From positions 21,213 through 85,212 of the forward strand of contig LUCM01007907.1 in the NCBI GenBank assembly GCA_008360955.1: DNA of 64,000 nt, read 5' to 3'. The stretch is from Fasciolopsis buskii (lineage: Eukaryota > Platyhelminthes > Trematoda > Plagiorchiida > Fasciolidae). The notes beneath the pieces are model-generated. The model had not been told where the DNA came from and ran no database searches. It saw nothing but the letters and a program-made list of their open reading frames with translations. Every line of letters begins with the position of its first letter. The stretch's first letter is position 1. Shown piece after piece: positions 23,322 to 37,000 of the stretch. Position numbers and translations under genes: made by a program.

Positions 23322-26300
23322 AAACGCGTGTGTTTGTACAGTTGGACTGTGTTCCGTGTGTCGGCGTCAGCAGCATCTTATCTTTTCCTGCCTATGTAGG
23401 TCCACTTCCTGTTTCCATTGGTTATTCACTCTTTTTATATAAATGTGTAACTCTGGGGAAAGGCAGAGGTCGGTGAGGCTTGCCTTGCTGTTTAGCGCTG
23501 AACGATGATGAACTCTTGTACGTTGCTCACGCATCTTCCGCTCGTACGCTCTTTTCAAAATATACTCAACCTGCTTCTGCTTCCGACTGTCTTTTCTTTG
23601 TAGTGGTCAGTTCTCAGGGTCGTCAGAACTGCAATCATGCAAAGCGGAGTCATTACCCTTAAGGCTGACGCAGAAGTGGTCACACGGTTACGGGCAAAGA
23701 AATGTAATACGAGATCTGCGTCAGGTGAAACGGCCTTATAGGACGATTTAAGGACTAAGGGAGTTCTATTTCGGAAATATTCTGCCGCTTATTGTCTTGC
23801 GTTGTCCAGTATGGCATTTATGCAAAGCTTCTTTGGACTTACCAACGGCAAGTCGGCGCCTTTTTATTCTGCTTCTAAGAAAACTCATCGATCACCTGAA
23901 GACTGAAATGTCAAGAGATATTCAAATATGGATAGTAACATTCATTTATCATTATGTACTTACGGTCGTCACGGCCGCGAGCGACCATAAACCAGTACAA
24001 CGTTGTCCGAACATTGATGAGTGTAAACGGTTCCCTGGGCGACAAATTTTGACACCTGGTTACAGGCCGGATGCGAGTTGACATCATGTCGTCCAAAGCC
24101 GTGAAGTGTGTACATATTTGGATGCGCAGCGGTTTCAGACAACTGCCGGAAAACGTGCTAGGCAATGGCAAGCAGCGAAGTAATTGGACATTTTAAGACA
24201 CGCAAGAACGACTCATACGAGGATGCTTAACGCTTACCTCACGGTCCCAAGTTGCAAACATTTACCGGCAAATGAGTCCAGTAATGAACATTGAACACTG
24301 TTTATTTTTGCCTTATATGGTAATGCATTTTTGCATGATTGTCTGCATTTATTTCGATGAATCCAAGATAATGTTTATGCCACTTTTCCTGCTTAGGGTG
24401 TATGTGAACATGAAGAACTAAATGAAATAACCATACGTATTATCCGGTAGTATTCGTTAAGGAAAGACTGACCACAGGTATTATAGAATTTGGCGAAATT
24501 CAGTAGCCTTCTATGGAAAGATGGCTAAAAATTGCACTGCATATGATCTGTAACAACCTTCGATCGGCTATTCAGCATCCTCATGTGATGATGTCCAACT
24601 GAAACTACCTTGCTTGTGCCAGCGGTTCTCCATATGGATGTCAAGCACTTTGTAAGCTTTAGGCAGGTGCCATGCACGTGGTCGATTGGGAGCAGCGTGA
24701 TCATGTCCACCCCCAACCCTTCAAAAGGTGAACCACCAGTTTTCCTTCCGCTTACGTGTGCGGAAATAAGCGTCTGTTCTGGAGCGACCCACGTTACTGG
24801 GGATAATCATAAGGACGTTTTCAGATGAACCCATGTTCGTAAAATGGAAGCAGCTAAAATAATCTCTATGCTGCTTCAACTATTTTAAGAAGCTGCAATT
24901 TGGTTCATCCGTGACGACGCTGGGCGTAAAAACATCCAACTTAACCCCATCAAAACGCAGTTATATACCTGTGGTTAATAGGTTGCTCATCTATCTTATT
25001 GTTCCATAAAATTGAATTTTTTAGCACATGTGAAATTAGGAACAGAAGGTGAATACTTCGGTAAAGAACAAACAGAAGAATGCGGTTCAGGAAGGCTTTA
25101 TGGATAGTTTATAATAAGTAGCGCTGCAGTAGAAGCGAAACCGGGCTGGCACACGACATCAGCAACACGATATCCAATGAAAGTAAAAAAGGTAACCTTG
25201 AATGCATACATTCTGAAATAAACGGCAACATTAATGACCACGAATTCTCGGCGGTGGTCATGCGATCAGCATCTTGGCGTATCAACCTTAATTTCGAGGC
25301 TTTTAATTCTCCTACTGCAGTACACTTCCTAACTTGTCAGGGCTCTGATGGCCGTGTCCTTCTTTCAGAAAATGGAAGATTCGGTGATTTTATAAGTGTG
25401 CCACCGTGGGTAATTTCTCAGTGCATTCGAACAACATCTTCATAGCACTTCACATATTCAATTCTTTTAGTCGTGAGATTTATTATCGGCTGAGGGATAA
25501 CAGGCAAAACGCTCGGCCCAAATGCCAGGTAAACAAGCAAAATGACACATCGGCAATCGTGAATTTAACAAAATCTTATTGCCATGCGATTTGTAGAAAA
25601 CATCTCCCAGGTCAATCCTTAAAAAGTGTTTGTGGTCATATTAACCTGATAGGATGACTGAAATGCGACATTATTTATTGTACGCAAAAGTCTATACAAT
25701 ATAGTGCAACACAATACAGGATGTACTCCAATTAAAAAAAGAGGAACATACATTAGCAGCGCCGCTTGTTCGAAGTGAATTGGAAACCAAGACTTAGTAC
25801 TTAAGTTTGACTGTCAGTTTTCAGTGAAGCATACTCGGTGATATACGGTTAACGTTATTTTATCGGGTAACGTTAGACTGAAAGGTGATAGTACTCATGC
25901 GAAAAACCCCAGCCACAGGCTATTGAAAGGGAAAAAAGAAGATCCAAACGATCAACACAGAGGGGACTGTATTTTGCGCAATCTTATTTACCATTGGTTA
26001 AATATTTAATAAAACAATATGTATTATATAGTCATTTACACTGATCACATCCGCCGCACCTTAAATGACTTTCTGGGATTATGTAGTCAAGACTTCTCCT
26101 GTTCGACAGAAGTTCGGACCTTCGGAATAGTTCTACCAGTTCATGTTCTTCATTGTGATCTTTAGCATCTGAAGAAGACTCGAAAACACCGATATTTGTA
26201 TCAAAATACGGGAAAATTGGATAGAAGATTAAAAGCAATTTGATATATGTCTACGATATAGTGAACCATTGATGAAGTCATGAATTAGAGAGTAACTTTT

Positions 26301-26440
26301 GACTAAGTGATTTAATACGATGCCTTTTGACGGTCTCAGTTCATTACCTTGACGAAAGATAACTTTGGAGGACTGCAGTTGTAATATTAAATTGGTTTGA
26401 AATAAGTGGTTCTTGAATAACTTTGCCAGTAGTAGCATAC
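23322..26440. other. no recognisable gene
   Basis: Frames up to 94 codons, none with recognisable domains. Confidence 0.4.
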
Positions 26441-27850
26441 GGTATTGCATAAGGAGTTATCATCTCGTCAATCGAGTTCATCAAATTTGTAGACATCAGC
26501 TGACTTGGTGACACTTTTAATTGTGTGCGTGAAATTCTCGGCAATGTCGTTAGACTGAGTGTCTTTGGGGTGTTGACACTTGATGACAACACACTGATTT
26601 CAACCAGTCGCCTATCTTCCGAGCAGCAAAACGCCTTTCATTATTTGTAACCAGCACATGTGATACTCCCTACGGGCGAAAATCTTGCGAAGTGTACCAG
26701 CTGTGAAATTTGGTGTAGGCAGTGCAGTGAAGCAAACCTCTGGCCCTCTTCAGTGCGAATCAGTTACTATCAAAGAGTAATATTTACTCAAGAGAGGTCT
26801 GCAATAGTCCACGTGAAACGCTGCCGAGCCTCATAATCTACAGGCCAGGAAGAGCTAGGAGTTTTATGCCCACAGTCGTTGCAAGTTTTGGCTACCTGCC
26901 ATAGATCGCCATCAAGTTTTGTCTTCCGCATAAAGAATTTCATTTTCTTCACAACGAGATGATGGGAATGTGAATCTGCTAAAACAACAGACCGTAATGA
27001 AGGGGGCACCATAATGCGATCGTTGAGACACAGCACCCCGCCAACGGTAGGGAAATATAACCTTCACCTTTGTAAAACGCAGGGGAACATCACTTGGCAT
27101 CTGCTTTCCACGCATTACAAAAAAAACAAGATGGCATGACAGTATTTCCGCTTTTCACGAATTCAGTCTAATCGAATAAAGAGATGGGCTGCGTAGGTAA
27201 ACAGTTTCCAGAAAAAACCGCAATGGAGACAGCAAATAAGGACAGGTAATCTGTTTGGGGAATTAACTGAAACTTTCAACACTGGATGTCGTAGGAGTAT
27301 ACAATGAGCAACACTTTCCATCCTTGGACAATAGCTGCAAGAAATTTTGCCAGAGAAGAGTAGAGTTTGTATGTGTACTTTAACGCATGATGATCTTTTA
27401 CGATAGTGAAATTCAAACCAAATAAATGCCTATATTGTCGCGTAACCGCCAAAAATACAGCTAGACTCTTTCGTCGGGTCTGAGAATATCCCCATTTGGC
27501 AGGGCTAAGGCGACGAGAAATGCACAGTACCAGATAACCGCTTGAATGGGGGTGGAGGGTGCAATGGGCATGAGCTTTGACTTTAGTTTTGTCGAAAAGT
27601 ATGTAAAACAGCCTTGGCTGACAAAAATTCTAATAAACTCTAGTATGTTTTGTGTACAGAAAACCAAGCAAATGAATTTTTTGACGAAAGATCGAAAAGC
27701 GGTAGCTCGACGGTGAAAAAAATGGAATGAATAGTGAGACGTATTGAAGAAAACCCAATGATGGGTGACGTTTATCCAGAAATTTGGGCGATGGTGCATG
27801 GGAAAAAGCCGAGATGCCGGTAGAATTGGGTCAAAATCCATGCCCACCCA
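26440..27850 (-). mobile_element. Ty3/gypsy pol remnant (RNase H and integrase)
   Basis: Minus strand, high to low coordinate. At about 27850-27500 a region like the RT thumb/connection reads VSQGCFTYFSTKLKSKL. At 27484-27290 RNase H reads RKSLAVFLAVTRQYRHLFG, then FTIVKDHHALKY (family TDHHALKW). At 27115-26860 the integrase zinc-binding segment has RIMVPPSLRSVVLADSH and CNDCGH. At 26820 comes FTWTIADLS, at about 26680-26640 HVLVTNNERRFAARKIGDW (family DNG.QF) and at about 26590-26510 QHPKDTQSNDIAENFTHT (family HPQ.NG.AER). The second catalytic Asp is Asn (VTNNE). Frames change repeatedly and no LTRs were found, so this is an old internal fragment. Confidence 0.75.
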
Positions 27851-28009
27851 TCAGATGCTTCAAGCAAGTAAAGCCGCGGGATGGAAACACAGGGTTGATA
27901 GCAACATTAGAGTTAAAAAATCTTTCAATGATGTGCGAAGACAATCGGTTCGTAGTATTGATAGAATACGGTGCGAAAATGTTCCAGTAACTTAGGGGTT
28001 AGACTTAAA

Positions 28010-28888
28010 ATACTGAGTCGATGAAATGGCCCAACTAACGAAAAGCCTCATCCAATGGCCTGTTTTGTGTAAATCTAGTGAGACTGTTGAGTTTGGCCCA
28101 CGTTATTCTGTCAAGAAGCCGTCAGAGACGTAGGCGATAAGGCTCAATTCCCCAGTTATTGGTGTCTTCGCATTCAAACTACTTCTTATTACTTTGCAGT
28201 TCGTAACGTTATTATCTTGGTGTTGATATTCCACCATTTTTAATACTTTTTTCTCTTTAGTAGACAATTTTTTGAGAGAGGAACAATAACCAGAACACAC
28301 TGACGCAGCGCTAATATCTGTAACTATGGTTCTGATAAGTGACACTAAAACTGATTACGAAATTGGCGTCGACTTTCTTACTGAAAACAAGCTCACTGTT
28401 TTACTGTAAGTAAAGTAAATGTTCTGCCTTTGTATTCGGATGAAGTAAACTAGTATGAATCGTTAAACTACTTGTAATTGAATAATCAACACCTAGAACG
28501 ATCTCTTAAATGCTTCGCTCAGGTACTTCATTTTCATTCTGAGGAAATTGATGGGGACGATATCTTGTTAGATATTTAGTTCAAACTGTATCTCCATCAG
28601 TGGTAGTGAGTCGAAGGCAACGAGCTTTTCCATAAGCGAAAACCAACTTGTCGCAAAATAATTTATTGGTCATCGCACTGAAGGCCATAGACGATTTGAA
28701 TTAACCCTCATTAAAATGTGTTTATGGTGTCCTGCAAAAGGGCTGACGGATGACGATAACCCTACAAAAAAGGTTTTTCCCTCCTTTACTCAGCACATTC
28801 TACCTGTTCTACCATAGTGCTTGGTCTGCACATGGACACGCATTGAAATAAGAATTGCATTAAACCTGCAAACCACACACTCAGAACT
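28010..28888. other. upstream region of the kinesin-like gene
   Basis: I see no separate gene. Just before the first ATG, ACACACTCAG ends at 28884, five bases upstream of the ATG at 28889. This could be a 3' splice site used either to join a 5' UTR exon or for spliced-leader addition, which flatworms use. No promoter element can be supported. Confidence 0.35.
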
Positions 28889-28998
28889 ATGAACATCGAT
28901 GTAGTGGCCAGGTTTAACTATCAGGATAGTGATTCCGACCGATATGTCCATCAGTCGTCGAAAATCCTTGTAAGCGAACTGAACGGTCTCGGTTGTCA
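28889..28998 (+). CDS. exon 1: start and beta-1 of the motor
   Basis: ATG at 28889, directly before NIDVVARFNYQD, the position of the kinesin VRVRP strand. The family's RP is replaced by NY. The donor is GTAAGT at 28999 and the phase is 2, matching the next acceptor. The upstream frame is open for 14 more codons, so an upstream exon cannot be excluded, but the ATG sits exactly where a minimal motor would begin. Confidence 0.6.
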
Positions 28999-31900
28999 GT
29001 AAGTTAACTATCCCTCTGTCCCCAATTTACGCGTTCGAATCCCGAAATCAGATGTGAAGATGTCCTGGATCACGGCAGAACGCTTGATGAGCTTTTCCAA
29101 ACGCACGTGAACCCTTTTGTGCATGCCTTCGTGACCGGCTTCAACACATGCTTGTTTCTTATGGGGGAGCAGTCAGCAGGTCAAAATATACTTCTGAACG
29201 GTCATGCTTTGGAAATGCAAGGAATTGTCGGTCATTTAATTCTTTCCATATTTCAACAATTAAATCATGGTAAGCCATCACAATTTTTGGGTGAAAATTA
29301 CTAAGTGAAGCAGATAGGGCGTCACAACACTCTCAAAGAAACTTTTCAGACCTGTCAATGATGGCATACCTTGTGAGAGCTGAGAACATTGAGGACCTGC
29401 TAACAAGGACGACATACCGAAAAGGGAAGCTTCAATTATTTGACACAATCGAAGACGGGAGCATTGTTAAAGTATCGTGATTTTGATTACTTTCAACTAA
29501 AACATCCAGGAACTAACCAGTAAATCGGCGCTTACAGTACAAGAGGCAAACGAGATCGTACGTTTAATATTCCCTCGTTATTTTGGACTTGCATACGGAA
29601 CCGACCAAATGCCCACCAGGGAGCCAGTGGGGCTTTTCCTTCGATTTCATCTTTCATCAGCAAGTCTTTCAGTATCAGGTAGTTTAATTGTCTTCAACTA
29701 GACTCATCTATCCGATACGGATAATCTCACAAGGAGCACATTAACGGTGTTCGCACTAACGGGAGTGGAATCGCTGGCTGTAGTACTAAAGCAGCCACAT
29801 TCTGCTGACTTGAGAACACATGGAATTGTGTCATTATACGAGCTGATTAATCAACTGGCTTCTGGACCACCTGGACAAAGAGAATTCCCAAACTACGGGT
29901 AAGCTCTTGGCATAATAAACTACAGGCTACAGAGGACAAAACAGAATTTGGAAGTTAATTCACTTACTATTATGGTCAAAAACGTCGCGAGCTCGAATTC
30001 CATACTCATCTCTCAGTCTAATAATTTTTTACGATTGCAAAGCCAATGTGATAATTCGGTGTGTACCGCTAAATTTTAGGCTCTCAAGGTCTAAACATGA
30101 ACAGAATACGAAGCTGTTCTCCGCTTGTTTGTCCGGAATGAGTTTAATCCCGAATAGCACGAATTCGGTATTTCACGCGCGATCATTGGCGGAGCCCATG
30201 AGGTTGAAGAAATAAACCTTAAGAAAAATCACGCAAATCACAACATAATCGTAGTTGGCGAAAAATGATCAAAATTAAGCGCACTGGTAGACCCGAATGT
30301 TTGCCACAGTAGGCACGACGAACCCAGCAGCATCGTCTCATGACTACGTGAACATGAGTGCGTAGAGAAGTCCAGACAATGGAAAATCTATTCTGGGTGC
30401 ACTAGTGGTGCAAAAATTTGGTGTCCGAACAAAAGCAGAGTCTATTTTCAGATTTCCCTTGGAATAATGAGAATAATAGGTTTTTCAAGCAAATAAAGTC
30501 ATTCTCATTTTCAGGGAGACTTTGGAACGTCTTTGAAGTGAGGCAAAAAATTTCCTAATTGCCTTGCCTATGATCCTAATGTCATGAGGCATTATAGTGA
30601 TTTGGACAAGTTTCCAACCAAAAACGAGTAAATAAACACGGAAATGCTGGTACTATAATGCCGATTCGAGGTCATTCCAAATGAAAGTTTTTCTCTAAAC
30701 TGAGTTGAAATATGAGTCTCGTTAACTGAAAAAGCCCATAACGAAATACAATTGTACGTGAAGAATTCCATAACAAAATCGGTTGACTAGGGACTGGCCC
30801 CATTGGTAAACAACGAGTGAAAATTTTGTGTTGGTTAAACATTGTAGACTGCTCTACAAATTTGAAGCAGTGGGACTGTTAGATGAATTTCCTTTGGACT
30901 GGATAACTTCTAGAAATAGATACAAATTTAAAGGCCATATAATTTTCGGATGAGAAATTGCAGCATCAATTCTTCACTGATAACGACCAACGCTGAGGTT
31001 CGTGCCTCAACCACTATTTTCGTTTAGTTAGAACCTGACGATATACGTGAAAAACGTCTAGTCGAATTCTGTTTGAACAAGAACCGTTCGGCAGAAAACA
31101 GTTTACTAAATGGAAGCTTGATTGGAGCAAACTGCTGAATGAGCGCAACTGTCGAGGTTTTCAGAAACAGAAATGGGGGACAATTCAGAAAAGTGTACAA
31201 ATTTAACAAATCAGACGAGATAGTCCAAGAGTCTGTTGTTCGAATCACGTGCACGTGGTGCAATAAGTCAACGACGTCCCAACAACAAAGTAGCATAGCT
31301 GTATGTTGAATGCTTCTACGATTCTCAGTGACGAAAGTTTCCACTTCATGCTGACTCATTCTGCAGATAAACTAAACTTGCCAAGAAGGTTTATCACAAA
31401 ACCTGCTTTAAGTAAGGTGGGAATATCATGACGCTGAATAATTTGGCCAAATGCTGAGCAGGCAGCATTATTAATTATCATAATATGTATGACAATGAAT
31501 CGTCCTTGCATGAAGTATCCGGCTTCCATGCCGTATGGCATCATAACGTTATACAGATGCGCGGGTTCGAATCCTGCGAAGTCGAAAACTTTGCATTTGC
31601 ATCATTTCTACAACGCCAGTAAGTTAGTTATGCGTAGAAATTTACGAAATACTTCGCTAGCCTTTAAATCATTGTTTTTCCCCATCTTATCTATATCTTC
31701 CAACGACCAACAAAGAATTTCAGTACTCACTCGTCTTCTGAGCAATGAGTTAGGAGGAAATTGTTTTACCAGAGTACTTTTGAGCTTATCGCCTCGACCT
31801 GATCCGGAAGTTCATGCAGTACTCGTGCACATGGCCTCACGTATGACAAAAATCGTCAACTGTCCTATTGTGAATGATCAAGCCGCTTTATTGTTGGCTG

Positions 31901-34028
31901 CTCGGTCACGAGAACTTTGTCGACAAGTGGCACAAGCGGCAGCCGGGACCGGAACAAACACAATGAATGGGACTCAGACAGATCAGCTTGAACGAAGTAC
32001 CATTCATGCAATCGCCTACACTAACTCAGTAAGTGATGCAGCCGTGATCTCGTGAAGCTGTTTTGCTTACAGCGGCACACCTAATATACCGTAGGAAACA
32101 ACTTTATTCGATAATGATAATTCCAGAATCTTTAACGGGAAGCCAATACAGGATGCAAAATTTCCTGATGTTCGCAAAAGAATGTAAATAAAAGACAAGC
32201 AATTCAAAAAAATTAGTACGCCGATTAGTGATTCAGTGCATTTTGGCTTTTCTATTTTTAAATACTATTGTAGGACAATTCGATTTTTTATGCATTATGG
32301 GTTGTCATCTACCCTGGAGTCAGTGATTGAATTGCCAATCTAAGCAGTTTAATTTAGTCTTTGAGCCACCAGGATGGGTAGTAAAATTGAAATAGTTTAT
32401 TCAATTCTTGAATTGTAACTTGTCAGTCCATTCTTTCATCAATTCAAAATGGCCTTTCCCCCCTAACTCAAGTGAGAACAGCGGAGTCAGCCCGATGCAA
32501 AACCTAATGCATCGGTTAATAGAAGACCAATCGTACATACTGTTTTTTTATGGTTTACGCTGATTGGTTGAATCGCCCATGAATTCGTTTAGTCCACCAC
32601 TAATGACTAAATTTGGTAACCTATGCTTGTTGATATTATTAACACATTACTACTAATTGTTTTCTCTACTGACCTTCTCACCGGATGCTGCGATGTAGTA
32701 TGCAGTCGCATGCAGCACGAATAGACTGTAGGGCCAAAGAATCTCGACTTAGATGATTGACGTTCATAAGCAACCACCGTCAAGGTGACCGCGTGATTTC
32801 CAGATAAAGTACGACACAGAGCGTTTCTCGGAATAATACTTTAATAGACGCACTAAGATGTGACCGAACCGCTGGAAACCAATTCTAGTGTATCATGACC
32901 CCTCAGTGAGGTTTCTAATCGCTATGATTGTAGGCTAAGTATTTCGCTTAGAACCGTGATCAGTATCACTGCCATGGTTTCCACCTTCAGTATTCGCGAG
33001 GACTTAAAAAAGTTCTAATATGAGCCCACAACATCAAACCTAATCAGTAATCAAAGGGAGCAACATGATGAACATCAGAAAATATGGTTTGCACCAGAAA
33101 AGCAACTGACTTGTGTGCGTTTTTTTTGCCTTCTTGGTGTCGCTTGAACGAAATCGACGACATCAGATGCTAAGAATTTTACGTGACAGTATAGATCACA
33201 AACATCCATAAGAAGAAAATGGTAATCTCCCTGATGTTTCCATGGATCTTCACTTTTCCAAAAAAGAGGAATCTTCGACAAAATATAGAAGAGTTAACCA
33301 AGCAGTTGGAGCAAGTCAGCCTGGAATGCGCGCATAACACTGACGAACGAATTCGCCTATCTAAATTGTGGATGATGGGTGAGGAGCAGAATATTCGTTT
33401 GAACGAACAGCTGGCAACAGCCCAGACCGAATTGGATGAATTGTTACTGAAGGCCAGTGAAATTTGTTTTTTCTTGCCAAGAACTAGATAAATTTACTAT
33501 TACAATACAAGAATTAAGTGGTTAGTCCAACTTAAAAAGAATGAGCTGAGGAGTTATCATTCAGGTCTGTTAGATTTAATTACAATCATTAAAGGAATTG
33601 ACAACTATAGCTTTCACGTAACTTAGCAATAAAACACTCCGCAGATCCAGTGCCATGCTAATGTTTTTGAACAAATCTCCACTATAAACAAATATTAACT
33701 GGCTTTCAGTCTGCGGTACATATTTTGTTAAAATACTTCTATGTCAGTCAGATTTTTACGTTTCCCTTTTCGTGATTAGATTGGTATGACTTGTGCTAGC
33801 AGGGAACCTTTTCGGGCTAAAAGTCTTCACGTTTTTATTGCAGACAGACGGTATACCACGATCGCAGCAGAAAGTCCCCACGGAAGTTAGTAGCCAAACC
33901 ATCTTATCGGAACCGCTCGTTCTGGCTTAATGGACTGGATTGCTGTAGTTGTCCTATTCAAATGAAGCAAACGCTAGCAACTGACATGCTGACTTACCTT
34001 TGTCCATTTGGATACATATCGAAAACTA

Positions 34029-34059
<31 letters not shown>

Positions 34060-37000
34060 TAGCCTCCTTTGGTTAGGCCACTGCTACCTGCCATGACTGG
34101 ACTATTAATCCGTTGTTGCGCTGGTTTAATTTTCGTGTGTGCCGCTTTGGCCTCGATTCCTGATGGATGGTGCTCGTGTATTGCCAGACTGTAGATTCGT
34201 TAGCGAAGTTTGATCACTTTTCACAGTTACGTAACATAACCCCTTCAAGTTTGAAACCAGAATATTCACCGGCCAGAACGGGTTCATGCAAACTAATAGT
34301 GATAGCAAAGCGTGATTTAGTTTCTATCATACGAAGCAAACCAAATAAAAAGGCGACTGCTTCGTAAAAGTTCCGGATTATCTCAGCAGATCTCCTGCAC
34401 ATTGTTGTCTCATCTTCATCCTGCTTCCTAACTTCGGTAGTTCTTTTGTACTTTTTCAATGATGAACCAAAGTGTGCAAAATTTATTCAAGCACAGTCTC
34501 TGCAACATTCACAAACAGATTACAAAAGGTTAAGAAAAGGTACACAAAAAGAAGAAAGTTTACTGGTTGTTAACAACTGAAAGGAGTGATAAGCAGTTCA
34601 CGGCACCAGACGTGGCGCTGGGATAAGATAGACACTACTTAGATTGCAGTAATTCAACCACGTTCAGAAATTTTTAGACAGCTCGATTTTGATTGATGTA
34701 ATGAATGTAATTAAGGCTAAGCTAATTTACTCCATAAAACATCATTTTCCATCAACATTCTTTCGCTGAAATTCATCCGGAATATGACTTTGTCTACAAA
34801 CATTTCCGAGGGAATTTCATGTTGTCAGTGACTGAATGCGCATCAGTACGGAAGGTACATTGGGTCACTCCACGGACTGAAATGTAACAAAATTAGCAGT
34901 GCATCAAACTTCTGCGGATCGTGTTCGGTCCAAGATCAAACGGATGAAAGGGAATTTTGCTGCAGATAAAAAAACAAAGTAGATATTCGGATGACTTCAG
35001 TTCGCCTTAATTTACTTCGGTTAGTCTCGGTTTGGTTTACCCGCGCGCCTACAGTCGATGACTTCTGGAGCAAAATCAAATAGAAACACATAAAGAAAAT
35101 GGGTGACAGAAAATAAATTGGGAACAAATACGGGAATAGTGAACGTGCTTAAGAGCAAGTACGCTAGCGAGGACAGTGCTTATTCACGTCACCTAATTTT
35201 ATCAATCATTCGATGACTGAATCATGTGGACTTGTGGTGTCTGACCAGAGAGGCCAACGTGAGCTTAATTCACTTTGAGAAATCTTTTCCACCGCATCAG
35301 TTCATAGTCTAGACAGTTACTAAATTGATAATTACAATAAGCCAGTAAAATCTACTTCCGATTAAGCATAAGTTGGTCAGCAGACACTTCGGTGAAATGC
35401 GGCATTTTACCCATTGTATGACTTCATTACATTAATGCTTACTGCAAACTCCAGTATCCTATATACTTTTTTCGGTGAATCTTGAATAAAACTTTAAAGG
35501 TTCCGGTAATCGGACTCACTAAACTAAAACAGGGGAGTTCAGTGATCCAGAGGGTGATTAAAAATTACAGCTCATTCATAATAGTGTTACAGAACAAAAA
35601 AATGATATGAAAACATGCATCCTCATGAGAAAAACAATGTTTTTTTCAGAACAAAGAGATGGAATCCATCTCGTCCAAAGCTTCGGAAGCTTCCAAACGA
35701 GCAGTGGAGCTGAAGCGTGCAAACAGTCTACTGAACGGATATTGCACGGGCTTGCGCAAAAAACTGGATGAGTTGCTACTTGAATTGAACAATTCGGTGA
35801 GCTCGAGAATTAAGAGTTGACATCGATTATAATTGCACCAAACACTAACGCTGATCATGTCTATCCACTTTTCGAACTCCTGTGATTCCAAAATCTATCA
35901 CAGTATATTTAAATGTATTGATAAGTTCATCATTCACTCACCGTGAATTTACTTCTCAACATTTGTTTCCTATTAGCTATACAATGACTGCTTTCCAGAC
36001 TGAAAATATAGGATCGTTGTCAATTTGCACTAGCTAACCGGCATTATTTATTTCCAACTGAAAACGTAAAGACTGAAAAAAATATCTGGGACGTCAAATG
36101 GATTCGAACCCAAAAGTGGACGCCCATCATGCTTCGGTGATAGTGCAGCAATAAAGCAGGTGGGTGGTTCACACGTTTATTGCGAAGCAAAACGAGTAAC
36201 TGTCTCCAAACTTTATTCAGCCCTGTACATTATTTTCCTGACCGCACTCACGCGAGCTCCATTTTCTGACTAGCCGAGCATTCCCGGGCTGATTCAACCG
36301 TGTGTCGAACACCCTTGCTTTCGCTATTTTGCGCTTATCTCGGGTTGTGTTGGCCTGATTGTCCGGAATGACGACTTGAACTGTTATCCTCAGTCAGGGT
36401 AGTTGCGCTGTCTGAAGTCTGGCACTGCTGTGCTTGTTTATTGCGACCGCTTTTGACATACTTGTTGTTGCTTCTTCGGGCGACCGCTTCTGATTGGCTT
36501 GTGCTACGGGGTCGATTGTCCTTTCCATTCGTACTTTCCTCTGCAATATAAGCTCTCTATAATGCTGAGCCTGTAGGCCATAGTGAAGGGTATTTGGAAA
36601 TTGCGCTCCGGTTGTCCACAAAATGTGGGCTTAATTTTTCCTTGTCTTTAGCGCAATCTCAATCACTTATGTAGACACAGGCAATGGCGGTGACCCTTTA
36701 GGGTAATGGGGATTTATTGTCTTTTAGTTGTTTGGTCATCAGAAGGGAAAAAGGGATGCGGAGAATGGAAAATACTGTGTACGGATATTATTTCCGATTA
36801 AGGGCTAACCCTTAAAGCGAGAGGTTTCAAGCTATCCTGACCGCTCTTATATAATCGACAACACACGGTTTCAGTAGGTACTTCGTCAACCGTGATTCCA
36901 ACTTTGGGTTCACATATTTATTCGTTTGAACGACTTTTACCTGATGTGAATTAGAATCCTCACGATTTCGAGGGATGGTTAGTGATGATATCCACCATAG

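Noticed and set aside
27765..27990. Plus frames of about 70 codons
   Set aside because: They are antisense to the Ty3/gypsy fragment and have no motif of their own.
31556..31590. Possible tRNA: GCGGGTTCGAATCCTGC forms a good T-arm
   Set aside because: No acceptor stem pairs with the bases after the T-arm and no seven-base anticodon loop lies at the right distance, so it is only a B-box-like piece in the intron.
36085..36112. Perfect B-box word on the minus strand (GGGTTCGAATCC) followed by a T run
   Set aside because: The T-stem bases do not pair and there is no A box at tRNA spacing.
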